Shown here: positions 26,215 through 36,501 of the stretch, piece after piece
Numbering within the stretch: the first letter of the stretch is position 1
Layout: each line of letters begins with the position of its first letter
Source: Paucisalibacillus algeriensis
GTDB lineage: Bacteria > Bacillota > Bacilli > Bacillales > Amphibacillaceae
DNA length: 64,000 nt
Direction: 5' to 3'
Assembly (NCBI RefSeq): GCF_000577245.1
Contig: NZ_CBYO010000011.1
Coordinates: 1-64,000, forward strand
Program-made: the position numbers and the translations under genes
Notes under the pieces: model-generated
Told to the model about the DNA's origin: nothing
The model's database searches: none
Seen by the model: only the letters and a program-made list of their open reading frames with translations

Positions 26215-27564
26215 CTATTTTTTAATTGGGTTAAAATGTTCTTCTATAAATTTAGTTGTTGTATTTCCGGAATTAAATTCTGGATGATTTACGATTTCTA
26301 GCAGTAGAGGAACATTCGTTTTAATTCCTTCTACCCTTGTATTTGTTAATGTTTCTTTTAATAATTCGATTGCAGCTTCTCTTGAACTACCTTTAACAAT
26401 TAGTTTACTAATCATCGGATCATAAAATGGTGTTACCTGATAATTACCTGTAACAGTAGACTCCAAGCGGATATTTTTCCCGCTAGGTACTTCAAAAGAT
26501 GTGATATGTCCAGGTGAAGGGAAAAATGTTTTTGGATCCTCCGCGTAAATTCGAGCTTCAATGGCATGACCATTAATGGTTAGGTCTTCTTGTTTAAAAG
26601 ATAATTCCTTTCCATTAGCAATATTAATTTGCTCTTCGACAATGTCAATACCCGTAATCTCTTCAGTAATCGGATGTTCTACTTGGATTCTAGTATTCAT
26701 CTCAAGGAAATAAAAGTTCTCATCTTTATCGACTAGAAATTCAATGGTACCAGCATTTGTATATCCTAGTGCAAGTGCTGCATCAACTGCTGCGTTACCC
26801 ATTTTGGTTCTAGTTGTTCCTGAAATAAACGGTGACGGAGCTTCTTCTATGACCTTTTGATTTCTTCTTTGAATGGAGCATTCTCGTTCAAATAAATGAA
26901 CTACATTACCATGACTATCTGCTAATAATTGAATTTCAATATGTCTTGCATCATCAATTTTTTTCTCCAAAAACATTGCTCCATCACCAAAGAATGTCTC
27001 TGCTCGCTTAGCATTATTTTGAAATGCTTTCAGTAATTCATCATCACTGTTCACAACCTGCATTCCTATACCACCACCACCAGCAGAAGCTTTAAGCATA
27101 ATAGGGTAACCAATCTGTTTTGCTAATTCTACCGCTTCCTCAGCTGTTGGTATCGCATCTTCTGTTCCGGGAACAATCGGTACATTAGCAAGTTTCATAG
27201 CTTTTCTTGCCTCAATTTTACTCCCCATCATATCCATAACTTTACTTGTTGGCCCAATGAAAGTAATCCCTTCCGCTTCACATTTTTCCGCAAATCGACC
27301 ACTCTCACTTAAAAATCCATAGCCAGGATGAATAGCATCAACTCCCGCTTCTTTTGCAATAGAAAGGATCTTATCAACATTTAGGTAGCTTTCATTAACC
27401 CGTGCTGGGCCTAATAAATAGCTTTCATTAGCCATAAGAACAAACGGAGCACTGGCATCTGCTTCTGAATAAACAGCTACAGTTTGAATCCCTAACTTTT
27501 TGCAAGTCCTAATAACTCTTGCAGCTATTTCCCCACGATTTGCAATTAATACCTTTGAAATCAT
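26215..27564 (-). CDS. Biotin carboxylase subunit (AccC/YngHA-like)
   Basis: The 449-residue protein has the full biotin carboxylase layout: the N-terminal domain (ISKVLIANRGEIAARVIRTC), the ATP-grasp domain with the KASAGGGGIGM glycine loop, and the EMNTRIQVEHPITEEITG active site. It carboxylates the biotin of the carrier protein using ATP and bicarbonate. As it sits with a carboxyltransferase of the acyl-CoA type rather than accB/accD, it is probably the catabolic paralogue rather than the fatty-acid synthesis AccC. The start is ATG 27564 with GGAGAGA. Confidence 0.93.
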   Translation of the reverse strand: MISKVLIANRGEIAARVIRTCKKLGIQTVAVYSEADASAPFVLMANESYLLGPARVNESYLNVDKILSIAKEAGVDAIHPGYGFLSESGRFAEKCEAEGITFIGPTSKVMDMMGSKIEARKAMKLANVPIVPGTEDAIPTAEEAVELAKQIGYPIMLKASAGGGGIGMQVVNSDDELLKAFQNNAKRAETFFGDGAMFLEKKIDDARHIEIQLLADSHGNVVHLFERECSIQRRNQKVIEEAPSPFISGTTRTKMGNAAVDAALALGYTNAGTIEFLVDKDENFYFLEMNTRIQVEHPITEEITGIDIVEEQINIANGKELSFKQEDLTINGHAIEARIYAEDPKTFFPSPGHITSFEVPSGKNIRLESTVTGNYQVTPFYDPMISKLIVKGSSREAAIELLKETLTNTRVEGIKTNVPLLLEIVNHPEFNSGNTTTKFIEEHFNPIKK

Positions 27565-27603
27565 TTCTTCTCTCCTTTACTTATAGGAAATCTGGTACAG
27601 ATA

Positions 27604-28746
27604 TTAGCAACCTAATTGTCTAGCAATTACAAGTCTTTGAATCTCAGATGTACCTTCACCGATTTCTAATAACTTTGCATCACGTAAATATCGTTCTACC
27701 TCGTATTCACGCATATACCCATATCCCCCATGAATTTGGATCGCCTGGTTTGCAGCTCTGAAAGCTGTTTCAGTAGCAAACAATTTGGCATAAGCGGATT
27801 CTTTCGTAAATGGTTTATCATTATCTTTTAACCAAGCAGACTTATAAACCATATTTCTAGCTAATTCTACTTCCATCGCAATATCAGCAAGCTTGAACTG
27901 GATGGCTTGGAAATTAGAAATAGATTTACCAAATTGTTTTCTTTCTTTTGCATATTGCAGAGCTTTTTCTAATGAAGCTTGTGCAATACCTAAACCTAAA
28001 GCTGCAATTGAAATTCTCCCTCCATCTAATGTATATAAGAATTGGCTAAATCCTTTTTTCTCGTCTCCTAATAGATTTGCTTTTGGAACACGAACATTAT
28101 CGAGTACAATTTCTGCAGTATCTGACCCACGTACACCCATTTTGTCATAATTGCTTGTTATAGTAACACCTTCAGCATCAGTTGGAACAATAATAGCTGA
28201 GATGATATTCTTTCCTTTTTCATTTTTACCTGTAACTGCTGTAACAATTAATGTTTTTGCAAAGCTAGCATTGGTAATAAAACATTTTTCACCATTGATA
28301 ACAAAGTCTTCACCATCCAGAACAGCTGTTGTTTTCGTACCCCCAGCATCAGATCCTGCATTTGGCTCCGTTAAACCAAAAGCACCTAAAGCTTCTCCTG
28401 ATGCTAATGGTGTTAAAAATTCTTTCTTTTGTTCTTCCGTACCGAAATAATAGATTGGACTTGCCCCTAAAGAAACAGCTGCTGCATAACTTAAGCCTGT
28501 ACTTCCACATACACGACCTATTTCCTCTACTGCAATGGCGTAGGACAGTGTATCCCCACCAGATCCACCATATTCTTCTGGAAATGGAATTCCTAATAGG
28601 CCAAGCTCACCCATCTGTTCAAATATATCTAATGGGAATTTTGCCTCTGTATCAATCTCGATAGTCCTTGGTCTAATTACTTCCTCTGCAAAATCCCGTA
28701 CCATTTTTCGTATCATTGTTTGTTCTTTGGTTAAATTAAAATCCAT
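27604..28746 (-). CDS. Acyl-CoA dehydrogenase (isovaleryl-type candidate, YngJ-like)
   Basis: The 380-residue flavoenzyme has the typical acyl-CoA dehydrogenase signatures: [34 protein letters not shown] and a C-terminal [26 protein letters not shown] containing the catalytic glutamate (GEGTSE). It oxidises an acyl-CoA to an enoyl-CoA and passes electrons to ETF. It is first in the operon and lies next to a TetR-type operator, so it is regulated with the downstream carboxylase. By neighbours it probably acts on isovaleryl-CoA; this is not proven. Confidence 0.94.
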   Translation of the reverse strand: MDFNLTKEQTMIRKMVRDFAEEVIRPRTIEIDTEAKFPLDIFEQMGELGLLGIPFPEEYGGSGGDTLSYAIAVEEIGRVCGSTGLSYAAAVSLGASPIYYFGTEEQKKEFLTPLASGEALGAFGLTEPNAGSDAGGTKTTAVLDGEDFVINGEKCFITNASFAKTLIVTAVTGKNEKGKNIISAIIVPTDAEGVTITSNYDKMGVRGSDTAEIVLDNVRVPKANLLGDEKKGFSQFLYTLDGGRISIAALGLGIAQASLEKALQYAKERKQFGKSISNFQAIQFKLADIAMEVELARNMVYKSAWLKDNDKPFTKESAYAKLFATETAFRAANQAIQIHGGYGYMREYEVERYLRDAKLLEIGEGTSEIQRLVIARQLGC

Positions 28747-28768
28747 AAGTTTCCCCTCCTATAATTTA

Positions 28769-28786
28769 AGACCGACTGGTTGGTCT
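28769..28786. promoter_or_regulatory. Putative TetR-family operator of the acyl-CoA operon
   Basis: AGACCGACTGGTTGGTCT is an imperfect palindrome (AGACC...GGTCT outer arms) located 23 bases upstream of the acyl-CoA dehydrogenase start. It resembles GACCGACYGGTCGGTC-type sites of FadR/PfmR-like TetR repressors. The TetR gene immediately upstream is the natural candidate to bind it. Confidence 0.6.
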
Positions 28787-28794
28787 GTTCTTAT

Positions 28795-28824
28795 CTTAAA
28801 AAATATAGCTTTTTATAAAGCTAT
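28795..28824 (-). terminator. Terminator of the tetR gene
   Basis: ATAGCTTT and AAAGCTAT flank a short loop on the minus strand, followed by ATTTTTTA. It ends the tetR transcript upstream of the operon start. Confidence 0.8.
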
Positions 28825-28858
28825 TACTCTATGGTTTCATAAATATAGCGCTTTCATT

Positions 28859-29431
28859 TTAGTTGTTTAAAATAGAACGCATAATTAAATCTACGTAAAT
28901 ATTACCAATTTCATCAATAGATTTTTCTCCCGACTTTTTATACCATTTATACGTCCAGTTCACCATTCCGAGTATTGCCATACCAGTAATTTCCTCTGAC
29001 AAATCCTCTCTAAAATCCCCACTTGCTTTTCCTTCGTGGATGGTATCAATAATAATATTCTTGAACTGGTCTCGCTTTTTCTTAATCAATTCTTCGTAAT
29101 CTGCCTTTAAATAAACATTTTCCTGGTAAAATACTGAGATATGAGGTTTATACAAATCAAAAACTTGCACAAAGCTTTTAATGATTTCTTGTAGTTTTTT
29201 TGTTGGAGAGTCATAGGTGTTTTTTGCTATGTATGCTTTTTCAAGCACATACGTAATAAAAGTATCGTGAATTACAAATAATAGTTCGTCTTTAGATGTG
29301 AAATGATGGTAGAATCCACCTTTTGAGGTTCCCGTACTTTCAACAATTTGGTTGACGGTTACACCGTGGAAACCATGTTTTTCAAATAAGTGTAAGGATG
29401 AATGGATGATTTTATCTCTTAAATTCGTCAC
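28859..29431 (-). CDS. TetR-family transcriptional regulator
   Basis: The product has an N-terminal helix-turn-helix (about residues 20-45: VNQIVESTGTSKGGFYHHFTSKDELL) and an all-helical ligand-binding domain that fits TetR proteins controlling fatty-acid or branched-chain acyl-CoA catabolism. The best start is GTG 29431, preceded by AAGGAGG at four to five bases; the longer frame to ATG 29449 would overlap that SD. It is encoded upstream of the acyl-CoA operon in the same direction with its own terminator. The likely ligand is an acyl-CoA (inference). Confidence 0.9.
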   Translation of the reverse strand: MTNLRDKIIHSSLHLFEKHGFHGVTVNQIVESTGTSKGGFYHHFTSKDELLFVIHDTFITYVLEKAYIAKNTYDSPTKKLQEIIKSFVQVFDLYKPHISVFYQENVYLKADYEELIKKKRDQFKNIIIDTIHEGKASGDFREDLSEEITGMAILGMVNWTYKWYKKSGEKSIDEIGNIYVDLIMRSILNN

Positions 29432-29506
29432 AAGTCCTCCTTTCTTCATTACCTATATTAGCTTATCACAATTTTCATAAAATAGTAAAGGTAATTTTAA
29501 TTCAGT

Positions 29507-30289
29507 TTAAACTTCAATCATACCATAATTAGTCGAAGAGGACTGTCTTTTATACTGTGTAAACCCAAACCGAGCAAATCTATCACTTTTCCAGTGATCT
29601 TTTAATACAACTCGAGCTCTTGCCACACGTATCGCTTCATGTATCAGTTCATCTGAAATATTAGTCCTTAATGCTTGTTCCCTAATTAAATTTATGCCGT
29701 TAGAAGTGTCAATAGACTCGTGAAACATGGGGTCTAAATAAACGACATCAAAAGAATCTGTTTCACATTCCCGTAAATAATTTAAATGATCTTGATGGAT
29801 AACATCAATTCTTCTCATCGCAGCATCAACCTCTTCATGTCCACTTGAAAATGAAGCTAAACCTGCATGTGTTAAGAAATGAAGAAGCTGATTCCCCTCG
29901 ATTCCGGTTACCTTACCTGTTGGACCGACAATTAGGCTGGCAATAATACTATCAGACGCTAATCCTAGTGTACAATCAAGAAAGGACATGCCTTCCTTTA
30001 GTTTAGCTATTGAAATTAGTGGTTCCTGCCCACCCTTTCCACCATTCATAATCCGTTTAGCTCTAATCAACGCTAAATTTGGGTGATAAAACATTTCCTT
30101 CTCACTATGAAGAGGAGATATAACGATTCGATCATTTTCTACAATAACAATATCGTCCCGATACTTTTTCTTCATCGTTTGAATTGATACTCCAAGTCTT
30201 TCTTTATAAGGTAGACCATAATAAATAGAAAGTTTCTTTGCTCTTCCCACAATTTTACTAGACGACTTACCAGGTGTTGTAATTATCAT
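29507..30289 (-). CDS. Class I SAM-dependent methyltransferase (RsmJ/YpiP-like)
   Basis: The 260-residue protein has a Rossmann methyltransferase core with an SAM-binding FLDCTLGLASDS motif (about residues 105-116) and a DVVYLDPMFHE catalytic-type motif near 193, as in SAM_MT_RSMJ proteins that methylate 16S rRNA guanosine. Its N-terminal 60 residues are an extra region found in the bacillar YpiP group. Substrate is assumed to be rRNA by family. It is monocistronic. Confidence 0.85.
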   Translation of the reverse strand: MIITTPGKSSSKIVGRAKKLSIYYGLPYKERLGVSIQTMKKKYRDDIVIVENDRIVISPLHSEKEMFYHPNLALIRAKRIMNGGKGGQEPLISIAKLKEGMSFLDCTLGLASDSIIASLIVGPTGKVTGIEGNQLLHFLTHAGLASFSSGHEEVDAAMRRIDVIHQDHLNYLRECETDSFDVVYLDPMFHESIDTSNGINLIREQALRTNISDELIHEAIRVARARVVLKDHWKSDRFARFGFTQYKRQSSSTNYGMIEV

Positions 30290-30413
30290 AATAATATCTT
30301 CCCATCTAACTTTCTGTAATACCTCAATTTACTACTAAATTTCTTCCTGTATCAGTATTCATAATTGTTTTTGTACGAGAGACAACAATCTTATATAAAA
30401 CAGCCATTTATAA

Positions 30414-30444
30414 AGAGCAGACTGTTTTTTATAACAGTCTGCCC
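30414..30444 (-). terminator. Terminator of the parE-parC operon
   Basis: GCAGACTGTT and AACAGTCTGC pair around a six-base loop (30417-30442), with a CTCTTTAT tail on the minus strand. It directly follows the parC stop. Confidence 0.75.
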
Positions 30445-30449
30445 TATAC

Positions 30450-32900
30450 TTAATCTAATGATGGATCAAATGGTTTTTCATAATTTGCTTCTTTCCATAC
30501 ATCAATTACTTCCCCTTGTGTATCCGCATCAATTACAAATGAACCATTGCTATAACGGTCACTATTGGATAAGTCAAGTGGTAAGAAATGATGTCTTTCG
30601 CCTTTTGATGTTGAGAAGCAGATTGAATCATTTTTATAAGTCGCAAAGAATCCAACAATACGATGTGGTTTGTTTTTAAGCTCTCTCAGCATGATTAAAC
30701 CACGTTTTGCTCTACTTGATTTTTCAAACTCTCTCAGTTTCATACGTTTGCAGGCTCCGCGCTGTGTAACAACAACTAAAGAAGGTTCTGAAAGGTCATC
30801 AAATACCTGACCACCAACTACAAATTCTCCTTCTTTTAATTGAATTGCTTTTACACCGGCCGCTCTCTGCCCAACTACCGGTACTTCTGATTCATGGTAC
30901 CACAGCCCAAACCCCTTATTGGATGCGATAAATATGTCAGAATAGCCTTTTGTTTGGCATACACTAATTACTTCATCATCTTTTTTAAGATTTAAGGCAA
31001 TAAGTGCTTTAGAATGACGTTGTGCATCGTATATCTTCATTTCACTACGTTTAACCATTCCGTTTTTCGTAAAGAAAATAAGGAAGTCGCCTTCTTTAAA
31101 TTCCCGGACAGGTAACGAGTGAATGAAATACTCATCCTTATCTATTTGGACGATATTCGATACATGTTGTCCAATATCTTTCCAACGTATGTCAGGAAGT
31201 TCATGAACTGGTAAATATAGATACTTCCCTTTATTGGTAAATAGTAAAATCTTATCAGTAGTATTTGCCTCAATTAAACCAACGAGGTGGTCTTCCTCCT
31301 TGATTGCAAAGTCCTCACCATTTGAGGCTGCATAGGAACGAAGACTTGTCCGTTTAACATAGCCATCTCTCGTGACAGAGATTAATACATCCTCACTAGC
31401 TACAGTCACTTCAATATCTATTTTTAGTTCTTCGATTTTTTCTTCTATCATTGTTCTACGACGTTCAGCAAATTGTTTTTTCATTTGTTTTAAGTCGTTT
31501 TTTATGGTTTCTAAAAGTTTTTCTTCGCTAGCTAAAATAGATTCTAGCTCCATGATTTTATTGCGCAATTCTTCAGCTTCTGCCTCAAGGAGTGTAACAT
31601 CGGTGTTTGTTAGACGATAAAGCTGTAACATAACAATTGCTTCAGATTGTTTTTCAGTAAATCCATATTTTTCGATAATTTGCTTCTTGGCATCTTGTTT
31701 GTCCTTTGATGCACGGATGGTAGCTACTAATTCATCTAAAATAGAAATTGCTTTAATTAAACCTTCCACAATATGAGAACGATCTTTTGCTTGTTTTAAA
31801 TCAAATTTTGTTGATCTCGTTACAACTTCTTTTTGATGTCCTATATAGGCATCAAGCATTGCTGCCAAGGATAATAGCTTTGGCGTTCTATCTAAAATAG
31901 CAACCATATTGAAATGATAGGTTACCTGTAGGTCAGTATTTTTATAAAGGTAATTTAAGACACCTTCACTGTTTACATCTTTTTTGAGTTCGATTACGAT
32001 GCGTAGACCAGTTCGGTCTGTTTCATCTCGGATCTCTGCAATACCTTCTACTTTACGATCAAAACGAAGTTCATCCATTTTTTTAACGAGTAACGCTTTA
32101 TTGACCTCAAATGGAATTTCATCAATGACAATCTGCTCGCGATTTCCACGAAGCGGCTCAACTGTTGCCTTCCCACGAACAACAATTTTACCTTTTCCAG
32201 TCTCATAAGCTTTTTTAATTTCATCTACACCTTGAATAATACCACCAGTTGGGAAATCTGGACCTTTAATGATTTTCATTAATTCATCTGTAGTAATTTC
32301 TGGATTATCAATACGCTTTATTACACCATCAATTACTTCACCAAGATTATGTGGTGGAATATCAGTAGCGTAACCAGCAGAAATACCGGTTGTTCCATTT
32401 ACTAATAGGTTTGGAAACTTTGCTGGTAATACAACTGGCTCAAAATCTGTATCATCAAAGTTTGGCATTAAATCTACCGTCTCTTTATTGAGGTCACGCA
32501 GTAGTTCAGATGATATTTTAGACAATCTTGCTTCGGTATAACGCATCGCAGCAGGTGGGTCGCCATCCATACTTCCGTTATTTCCGTGCATCTCGATTAG
32601 TACATTACGCATCTTCCAGTCCTGACTCATACGAACCATTGCTTCATAAACAGACGAATCCCCATGTGGGTGATAGTTACCAATTACATTACCAACGGTT
32701 TTAGCAGACTTACGGAAGTGTTTATCATGTGTATTCTTCTCACGGTACATTGCATAAAGGATTCTACGTTGAACTGGTTTTAGTCCGTCTCGTGCATCTG
32801 GAATAGCACGGTCTTGAATTATATATTTACTATATCTACCAAATCGATCACCTATTACTTCTTCTAATGGAAGATCGAGAAATTTTTCTGACTGTGTCAA
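30450..32900 (-). CDS. parC: DNA topoisomerase IV subunit A
   Basis: The 816-residue protein is the DNA-cleaving subunit of topoisomerase IV, which decatenates daughter chromosomes. The catalytic-tyrosine region [11 protein letters not shown] (Tyr about 118-120) is intact. The quinolone-resistance region reads [12 protein letters not shown], i.e. the wild-type Ser and Glu of susceptible Gram-positive ParC/GrlA. The C-terminal part carries the six repeated beta-pinwheel blades ([23 protein letters not shown] and others). The start is TTG 32900, seven bases after GAAGGGGG, 41 bases after parE. Confidence 0.97.
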   Translation of the reverse strand: MTQSEKFLDLPLEEVIGDRFGRYSKYIIQDRAIPDARDGLKPVQRRILYAMYREKNTHDKHFRKSAKTVGNVIGNYHPHGDSSVYEAMVRMSQDWKMRNVLIEMHGNNGSMDGDPPAAMRYTEARLSKISSELLRDLNKETVDLMPNFDDTDFEPVVLPAKFPNLLVNGTTGISAGYATDIPPHNLGEVIDGVIKRIDNPEITTDELMKIIKGPDFPTGGIIQGVDEIKKAYETGKGKIVVRGKATVEPLRGNREQIVIDEIPFEVNKALLVKKMDELRFDRKVEGIAEIRDETDRTGLRIVIELKKDVNSEGVLNYLYKNTDLQVTYHFNMVAILDRTPKLLSLAAMLDAYIGHQKEVVTRSTKFDLKQAKDRSHIVEGLIKAISILDELVATIRASKDKQDAKKQIIEKYGFTEKQSEAIVMLQLYRLTNTDVTLLEAEAEELRNKIMELESILASEEKLLETIKNDLKQMKKQFAERRRTMIEEKIEELKIDIEVTVASEDVLISVTRDGYVKRTSLRSYAASNGEDFAIKEEDHLVGLIEANTTDKILLFTNKGKYLYLPVHELPDIRWKDIGQHVSNIVQIDKDEYFIHSLPVREFKEGDFLIFFTKNGMVKRSEMKIYDAQRHSKALIALNLKKDDEVISVCQTKGYSDIFIASNKGFGLWYHESEVPVVGQRAAGVKAIQLKEGEFVVGGQVFDDLSEPSLVVVTQRGACKRMKLREFEKSSRAKRGLIMLRELKNKPHRIVGFFATYKNDSICFSTSKGERHHFLPLDLSNSDRYSNGSFVIDADTQGEVIDVWKEANYEKPFDPSLD

Positions 32901-32941
32901 GTCATTTCCCCCTTCTCTTTCTTTTTACAACTCTCTATATT

Positions 32942-34894
32942 TTAGGATTGTATTTTTTCGTTTTCTAGTATATTTGTTTCGTCATCAAGTCCAAATGCAA
33001 CATTGGATTCAATCCATTTTCTTCTAGGTTCTACCTTATCACCCATTAATGTGGTAACACGTCTTTCTGCACGTGCAATATCATCAATTGTTACCCGGAT
33101 TAAGGTTCTAGTCTCTGGATTCATCGTCGTATCCCATAATTGATCCGCATTCATCTCACCAAGACCTTTATAGCGCTGAATAATATACCCGTTCTTGAAC
33201 TTATTAACAGCAGCACGCATTTCTTCATCATCCCATGCATAAGCAATTTGCTCTTTTTTGCCTATTCCTTTAGAAACTTTATATAAAGGAGGCAATGCAA
33301 TATAAATCTTCCCTGCTTCAATTAAAGGTCTCATGTAACGATAGAAAAATGTTAATAATAAAACTTGGATATGTGCACCATCTGTATCAGCATCGGTCAT
33401 GATAATAATTTTATCGTAGCTAGCATCCTCTAATGTGAATTCTGGACCGATTCCAGCCCCAATTGTATGAATGATTGTCGAAATCTCTTCATTCTTAAAC
33501 ACGTCTTGAAGCTTTGCCTTTTCCGTATTAATAACCTTACCTCTTAAAGGTAAGACAGCCTGGAATTTACGGTCTCTACCCTGTTTCGCAGAGCCACCTG
33601 CAGAATCTCCCTCCACTAGATAAAGTTCATTTTTATCGGGATTCTTTGATTGTGCAGGAGTTAATTTACCACTAAGAATCGTATCCTTACGTCGTTTCTT
33701 TTTACCAGTTCTTGCATCATCACGTGCTTTTCGGGCTGCTTCACGTGCCTCTTTGGCTTTAATTGCCTTTTTTACTAGCAGACCTGATACATCTGGATTT
33801 TCCTCTAAAAAGAAATTAAGCTTTTCGGAGACTACGGAGTCAACTGCCGAGCGTGCTTCTGATGTTCCGAGCTTACCCTTAGTTTGACCTTCAAATTGCA
33901 ATTTTTCCTCCGGGATTCTTACGGAAACAATTGCCGTTAACCCCTCACGAATATCAGTACCTTCTAGGTTCTTGTCTTTTTCTTTGAGGGCGTTTGTTCT
34001 TCTTGCATAATCATTAAAAATTCTCGTAATGGCTGTTTTTGCTCCGGATTCATGTGTGCCACCATCCTTTGTTCGAACATGGTTTACAAAGGATAGCATA
34101 TTTTCAGAAAAACCATCATTAAATTGAAATGCAAATTCAACTTCAATTTCTTGTTGTTCTCCATCAAAAGGAACCACTTCATGTAGGGTATCTTTATCCT
34201 CATTTAGATAATGAACAAATGATTTTAACCCATCAGGATATTCATATACTTCTGTTACTTCAGTGCGTTCATCTGTTAGTTCGATTCGAAGGCCTTTTAG
34301 TAGAAATGCAGCTTCTCGCAATCGTTCAGAAATGGTTTCAAAGCTAAAAACAGTTGTCGAAAAAATAGATGGATCTGGTTTAAAGTGAATCAGGCTTCCT
34401 GTTTTCCTAGTTGTCCCAATCTTTTTGATTGTTCCAATTGGTTTACCACCATTTTCAAAGCGTTGGAAAAATGATTCACCATCTCGATGCGAAGTTACTT
34501 CTAACCACTCCGAAAGTGCATTTACTACGGATGCACCTACACCATGTAGCCCTCCACTTGTTTTATAGCCGCCTTGTCCAAATTTACCACCAGCATGGAG
34601 TATTGTAAAAATTACTTCCATAGTTGATTTTCCTGAGCTATGTTTCCCACTAGGAATCCCTCTACCACTATCTTCAACAGAAATACTATTATCATTATGT
34701 ATCTTTACCTTAATAACATTTCCGTAGCCAGCTAAAGCCTCATCAACCGCATTATCAACAATCTCAAATACAAGATGATGTAAACCTCGATGATCGGTAC
34801 TACCGATATACATTCCAGGTCTTTTTCTCACCGCTTCAAGACCTTCTAGTACTTGGATTGAATCATCAGAATAATGTAATGGTGTCTTGTCCAA
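32942..34894 (-). CDS. parE: DNA topoisomerase IV subunit B
   Basis: The 650-residue GHKL-type ATPase subunit of topoisomerase IV has the ATP-binding EIVDNAVDEALAG and GRGIPSGKHSSGKSTME motifs in the N-terminal half, the conserved GGLHGVGASVVNALS, and a TOPRIM domain with EGDSAGGSAKQGRDRKFQA and DADTDGAHI. The GDSAGG/PLRGK residues are of the unmutated type. The start is TTG 34894, nine bases after GAAGGGAG. It is first in the parE-parC operon. Confidence 0.97.
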   Translation of the reverse strand: MDKTPLHYSDDSIQVLEGLEAVRKRPGMYIGSTDHRGLHHLVFEIVDNAVDEALAGYGNVIKVKIHNDNSISVEDSGRGIPSGKHSSGKSTMEVIFTILHAGGKFGQGGYKTSGGLHGVGASVVNALSEWLEVTSHRDGESFFQRFENGGKPIGTIKKIGTTRKTGSLIHFKPDPSIFSTTVFSFETISERLREAAFLLKGLRIELTDERTEVTEVYEYPDGLKSFVHYLNEDKDTLHEVVPFDGEQQEIEVEFAFQFNDGFSENMLSFVNHVRTKDGGTHESGAKTAITRIFNDYARRTNALKEKDKNLEGTDIREGLTAIVSVRIPEEKLQFEGQTKGKLGTSEARSAVDSVVSEKLNFFLEENPDVSGLLVKKAIKAKEAREAARKARDDARTGKKKRRKDTILSGKLTPAQSKNPDKNELYLVEGDSAGGSAKQGRDRKFQAVLPLRGKVINTEKAKLQDVFKNEEISTIIHTIGAGIGPEFTLEDASYDKIIIMTDADTDGAHIQVLLLTFFYRYMRPLIEAGKIYIALPPLYKVSKGIGKKEQIAYAWDDEEMRAAVNKFKNGYIIQRYKGLGEMNADQLWDTTMNPETRTLIRVTIDDIARAERRVTTLMGDKVEPRRKWIESNVAFGLDDETNILENEKIQS

Positions 34895-35091
34895 TTCCGT
34901 TTTCTCCCTTCACCAATAATTCAAATTGTCATATTTTATATAGTAGAACAGGTGTTTGTTTTTGTAAAGTCTCTGTTAATTACCAAAACAGCATCCTAAT
35001 TAGTATACTACAAGATATTTTGAAATGTATAGAAGTTCTATTGCGCTCCTGCATATTATCCATGGTTATCTTAATAGATTCTGCAAATTTG

Positions 35092-35117
35092 AAAAGGATG
35101 ACAATTGCCATCCTTTT
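35092..35117 (-). terminator. Terminator of yneT
   Basis: AAAAGGATG and CATCCTTTT pair around an eight-base loop. The stem is A/T-flanked on both sides, fits yneT on the minus strand and lies upstream of parE. Confidence 0.6.
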
Positions 35118-35160
35118 ACAAAAGTAAAGAAAGTTATTTCAGAATGAAAGTTCTATAGCG

Positions 35161-35583
35161 CTACCTATTTTTATTTTTCAGAAGTACAGCATGAGCAACT
35201 TTTATACACAAATCCATGATCACGGTAAAATCCTTTTCTGTGAGAAATTGATAAGCTTCTTCGTTTACTATGCCTTGTTGTGCCCAGAAAACTTTGCAGT
35301 CTGTCATTGTAGCTTCTCTAGCGATCTCAGGTAAAAATTCTGGTCTTCTAAATACATTAATTATATCTATAGGTTCTTTGATATCGAGTAAAGAATGGTA
35401 TGCTTTTTCACCCAATACCTCCTCAACAGTAGGATTTACTGGAATAATTCGATATCCACTATCTTGCATTATTTTTGAGATTTGGTAAGATGTTCTTTCG
35501 GGATTATCTGATAGTCCAACTACTGCAATGGTTTTTGCGGTTTCTAGCAATTCTTTTATTTGATCGTTTGATGGATTTTTCAT
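35161..35583 (-). CDS. yneT: CoA-binding domain protein (YneT)
   Basis: The 140-residue protein is a single Rossmann CoA-binding domain (CoA_binding_2/YccU family), with the nucleotide-contacting KTIAVVGLSDNPERTSYQI near the N-terminus and the KVFWAQQGIVNEEAY stretch. It is a conserved neighbour of parE/parC and plsY in bacilli. The catalytic role is unknown. The start is ATG 35583 with AAAGGAG. Confidence 0.92.
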   Translation of the reverse strand: MKNPSNDQIKELLETAKTIAVVGLSDNPERTSYQISKIMQDSGYRIIPVNPTVEEVLGEKAYHSLLDIKEPIDIINVFRRPEFLPEIAREATMTDCKVFWAQQGIVNEEAYQFLTEKDFTVIMDLCIKVAHAVLLKNKNR

Positions 35584-35722
35584 GATAAGTTTCTCCTTTT
35601 TGATTGATACTTAGTATTAGTTTAACATGTTAACTAAAATATTATCAGTTTTATCCTTTCAGACAATCTTAGTACTTTGCCACAAAAATATTTTATAGTT
35701 TAAAGATCTTTTGTATAATTTT

Positions 35723-35742
35723 GAATAGGATATACCCTATTC
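35723..35742. promoter_or_regulatory. Short palindrome between yneT and plsY
   Basis: GAATAGG-ATATAC-CCTATTC has perfect seven-base arms in the divergent region and could be a regulator site or part of the promoters. Nothing independently identifies it. Confidence 0.3.
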
Positions 35743-35835
35743 TTAATATATTAATACCTAATCTTAATAGTTCATGATAAAATGGATGGAGTATACATAA
35801 TGTTAAGTAAATAATCAATGAAAGTAGGGAATTAA

Positions 35836-36417
35836 ATGGAATATGTTCTATTTGCTATAGTTGCTTATCTTTTGGGGTCTATACCTTCTGCCTTAATTGT
35901 TGGAAAGGTTGGCTTTAACATTGATATTCGCCAGCATGGGAGTGGTAATTTAGGTGGTACCAATACATTTCGTGTGTTAGGCGTTAAGGCTGGTATTATC
36001 GTAACGTTAGCGGATATTTTAAAAGGAACGTTAGCAACATTAATGCCAGTATTCTTCGATGTAGATGTGTATCAACTTGCAATTGGTATCTTTGCTGTGT
36101 TGGGTCATACTTATCCGATATTTGCTCGTTTTAAAGGTGGTAAGGCAGTAGCAACCTCAGGTGGAATTATCCTTGGAGTAAACCCAATCTTATTTGCTGT
36201 TATGATTGTCACGTTCTTATTATCATTAAAAATTTCTAAATACGTTTCACTTTCTTCCATGATTACTGGTGTGATTTCATTTATAGTGTCCATTTTTTTC
36301 GGGGATATTGGGTTAATGATCGTAGTTGGAGCATTAACGTTATTTGTTATATATCGTCACATTGCTAATATTAAACGGATTATTAATAAAACGGAACCAA
36401 AAATCAAATGGATGTAG
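35836..36417 (+). CDS. plsY: Acyl-phosphate glycerol-3-phosphate acyltransferase
   Basis: The 193-residue membrane enzyme transfers the acyl group from acyl-phosphate to glycerol-3-phosphate, the first step of phospholipid synthesis. The family motifs [23 protein letters not shown] (substrate phosphate loop) and [18 protein letters not shown] are present, with five membrane segments. The start is ATG 35836 with GGGA. It is divergent from yneT, as in B. subtilis. Confidence 0.97.
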   Translation: MEYVLFAIVAYLLGSIPSALIVGKVGFNIDIRQHGSGNLGGTNTFRVLGVKAGIIVTLADILKGTLATLMPVFFDVDVYQLAIGIFAVLGHTYPIFARFKGGKAVATSGGIILGVNPILFAVMIVTFLLSLKISKYVSLSSMITGVISFIVSIFFGDIGLMIVVGALTLFVIYRHIANIKRIINKTEPKIKWM

Positions 36418-36501
36418 AAGCGGTATAATTGAAATAAAATAAGGAGTTAGATTATACTTTGATATGAGACAAGTCTTGCAGTGAAGAAAGGGATAACAAT
36501 C

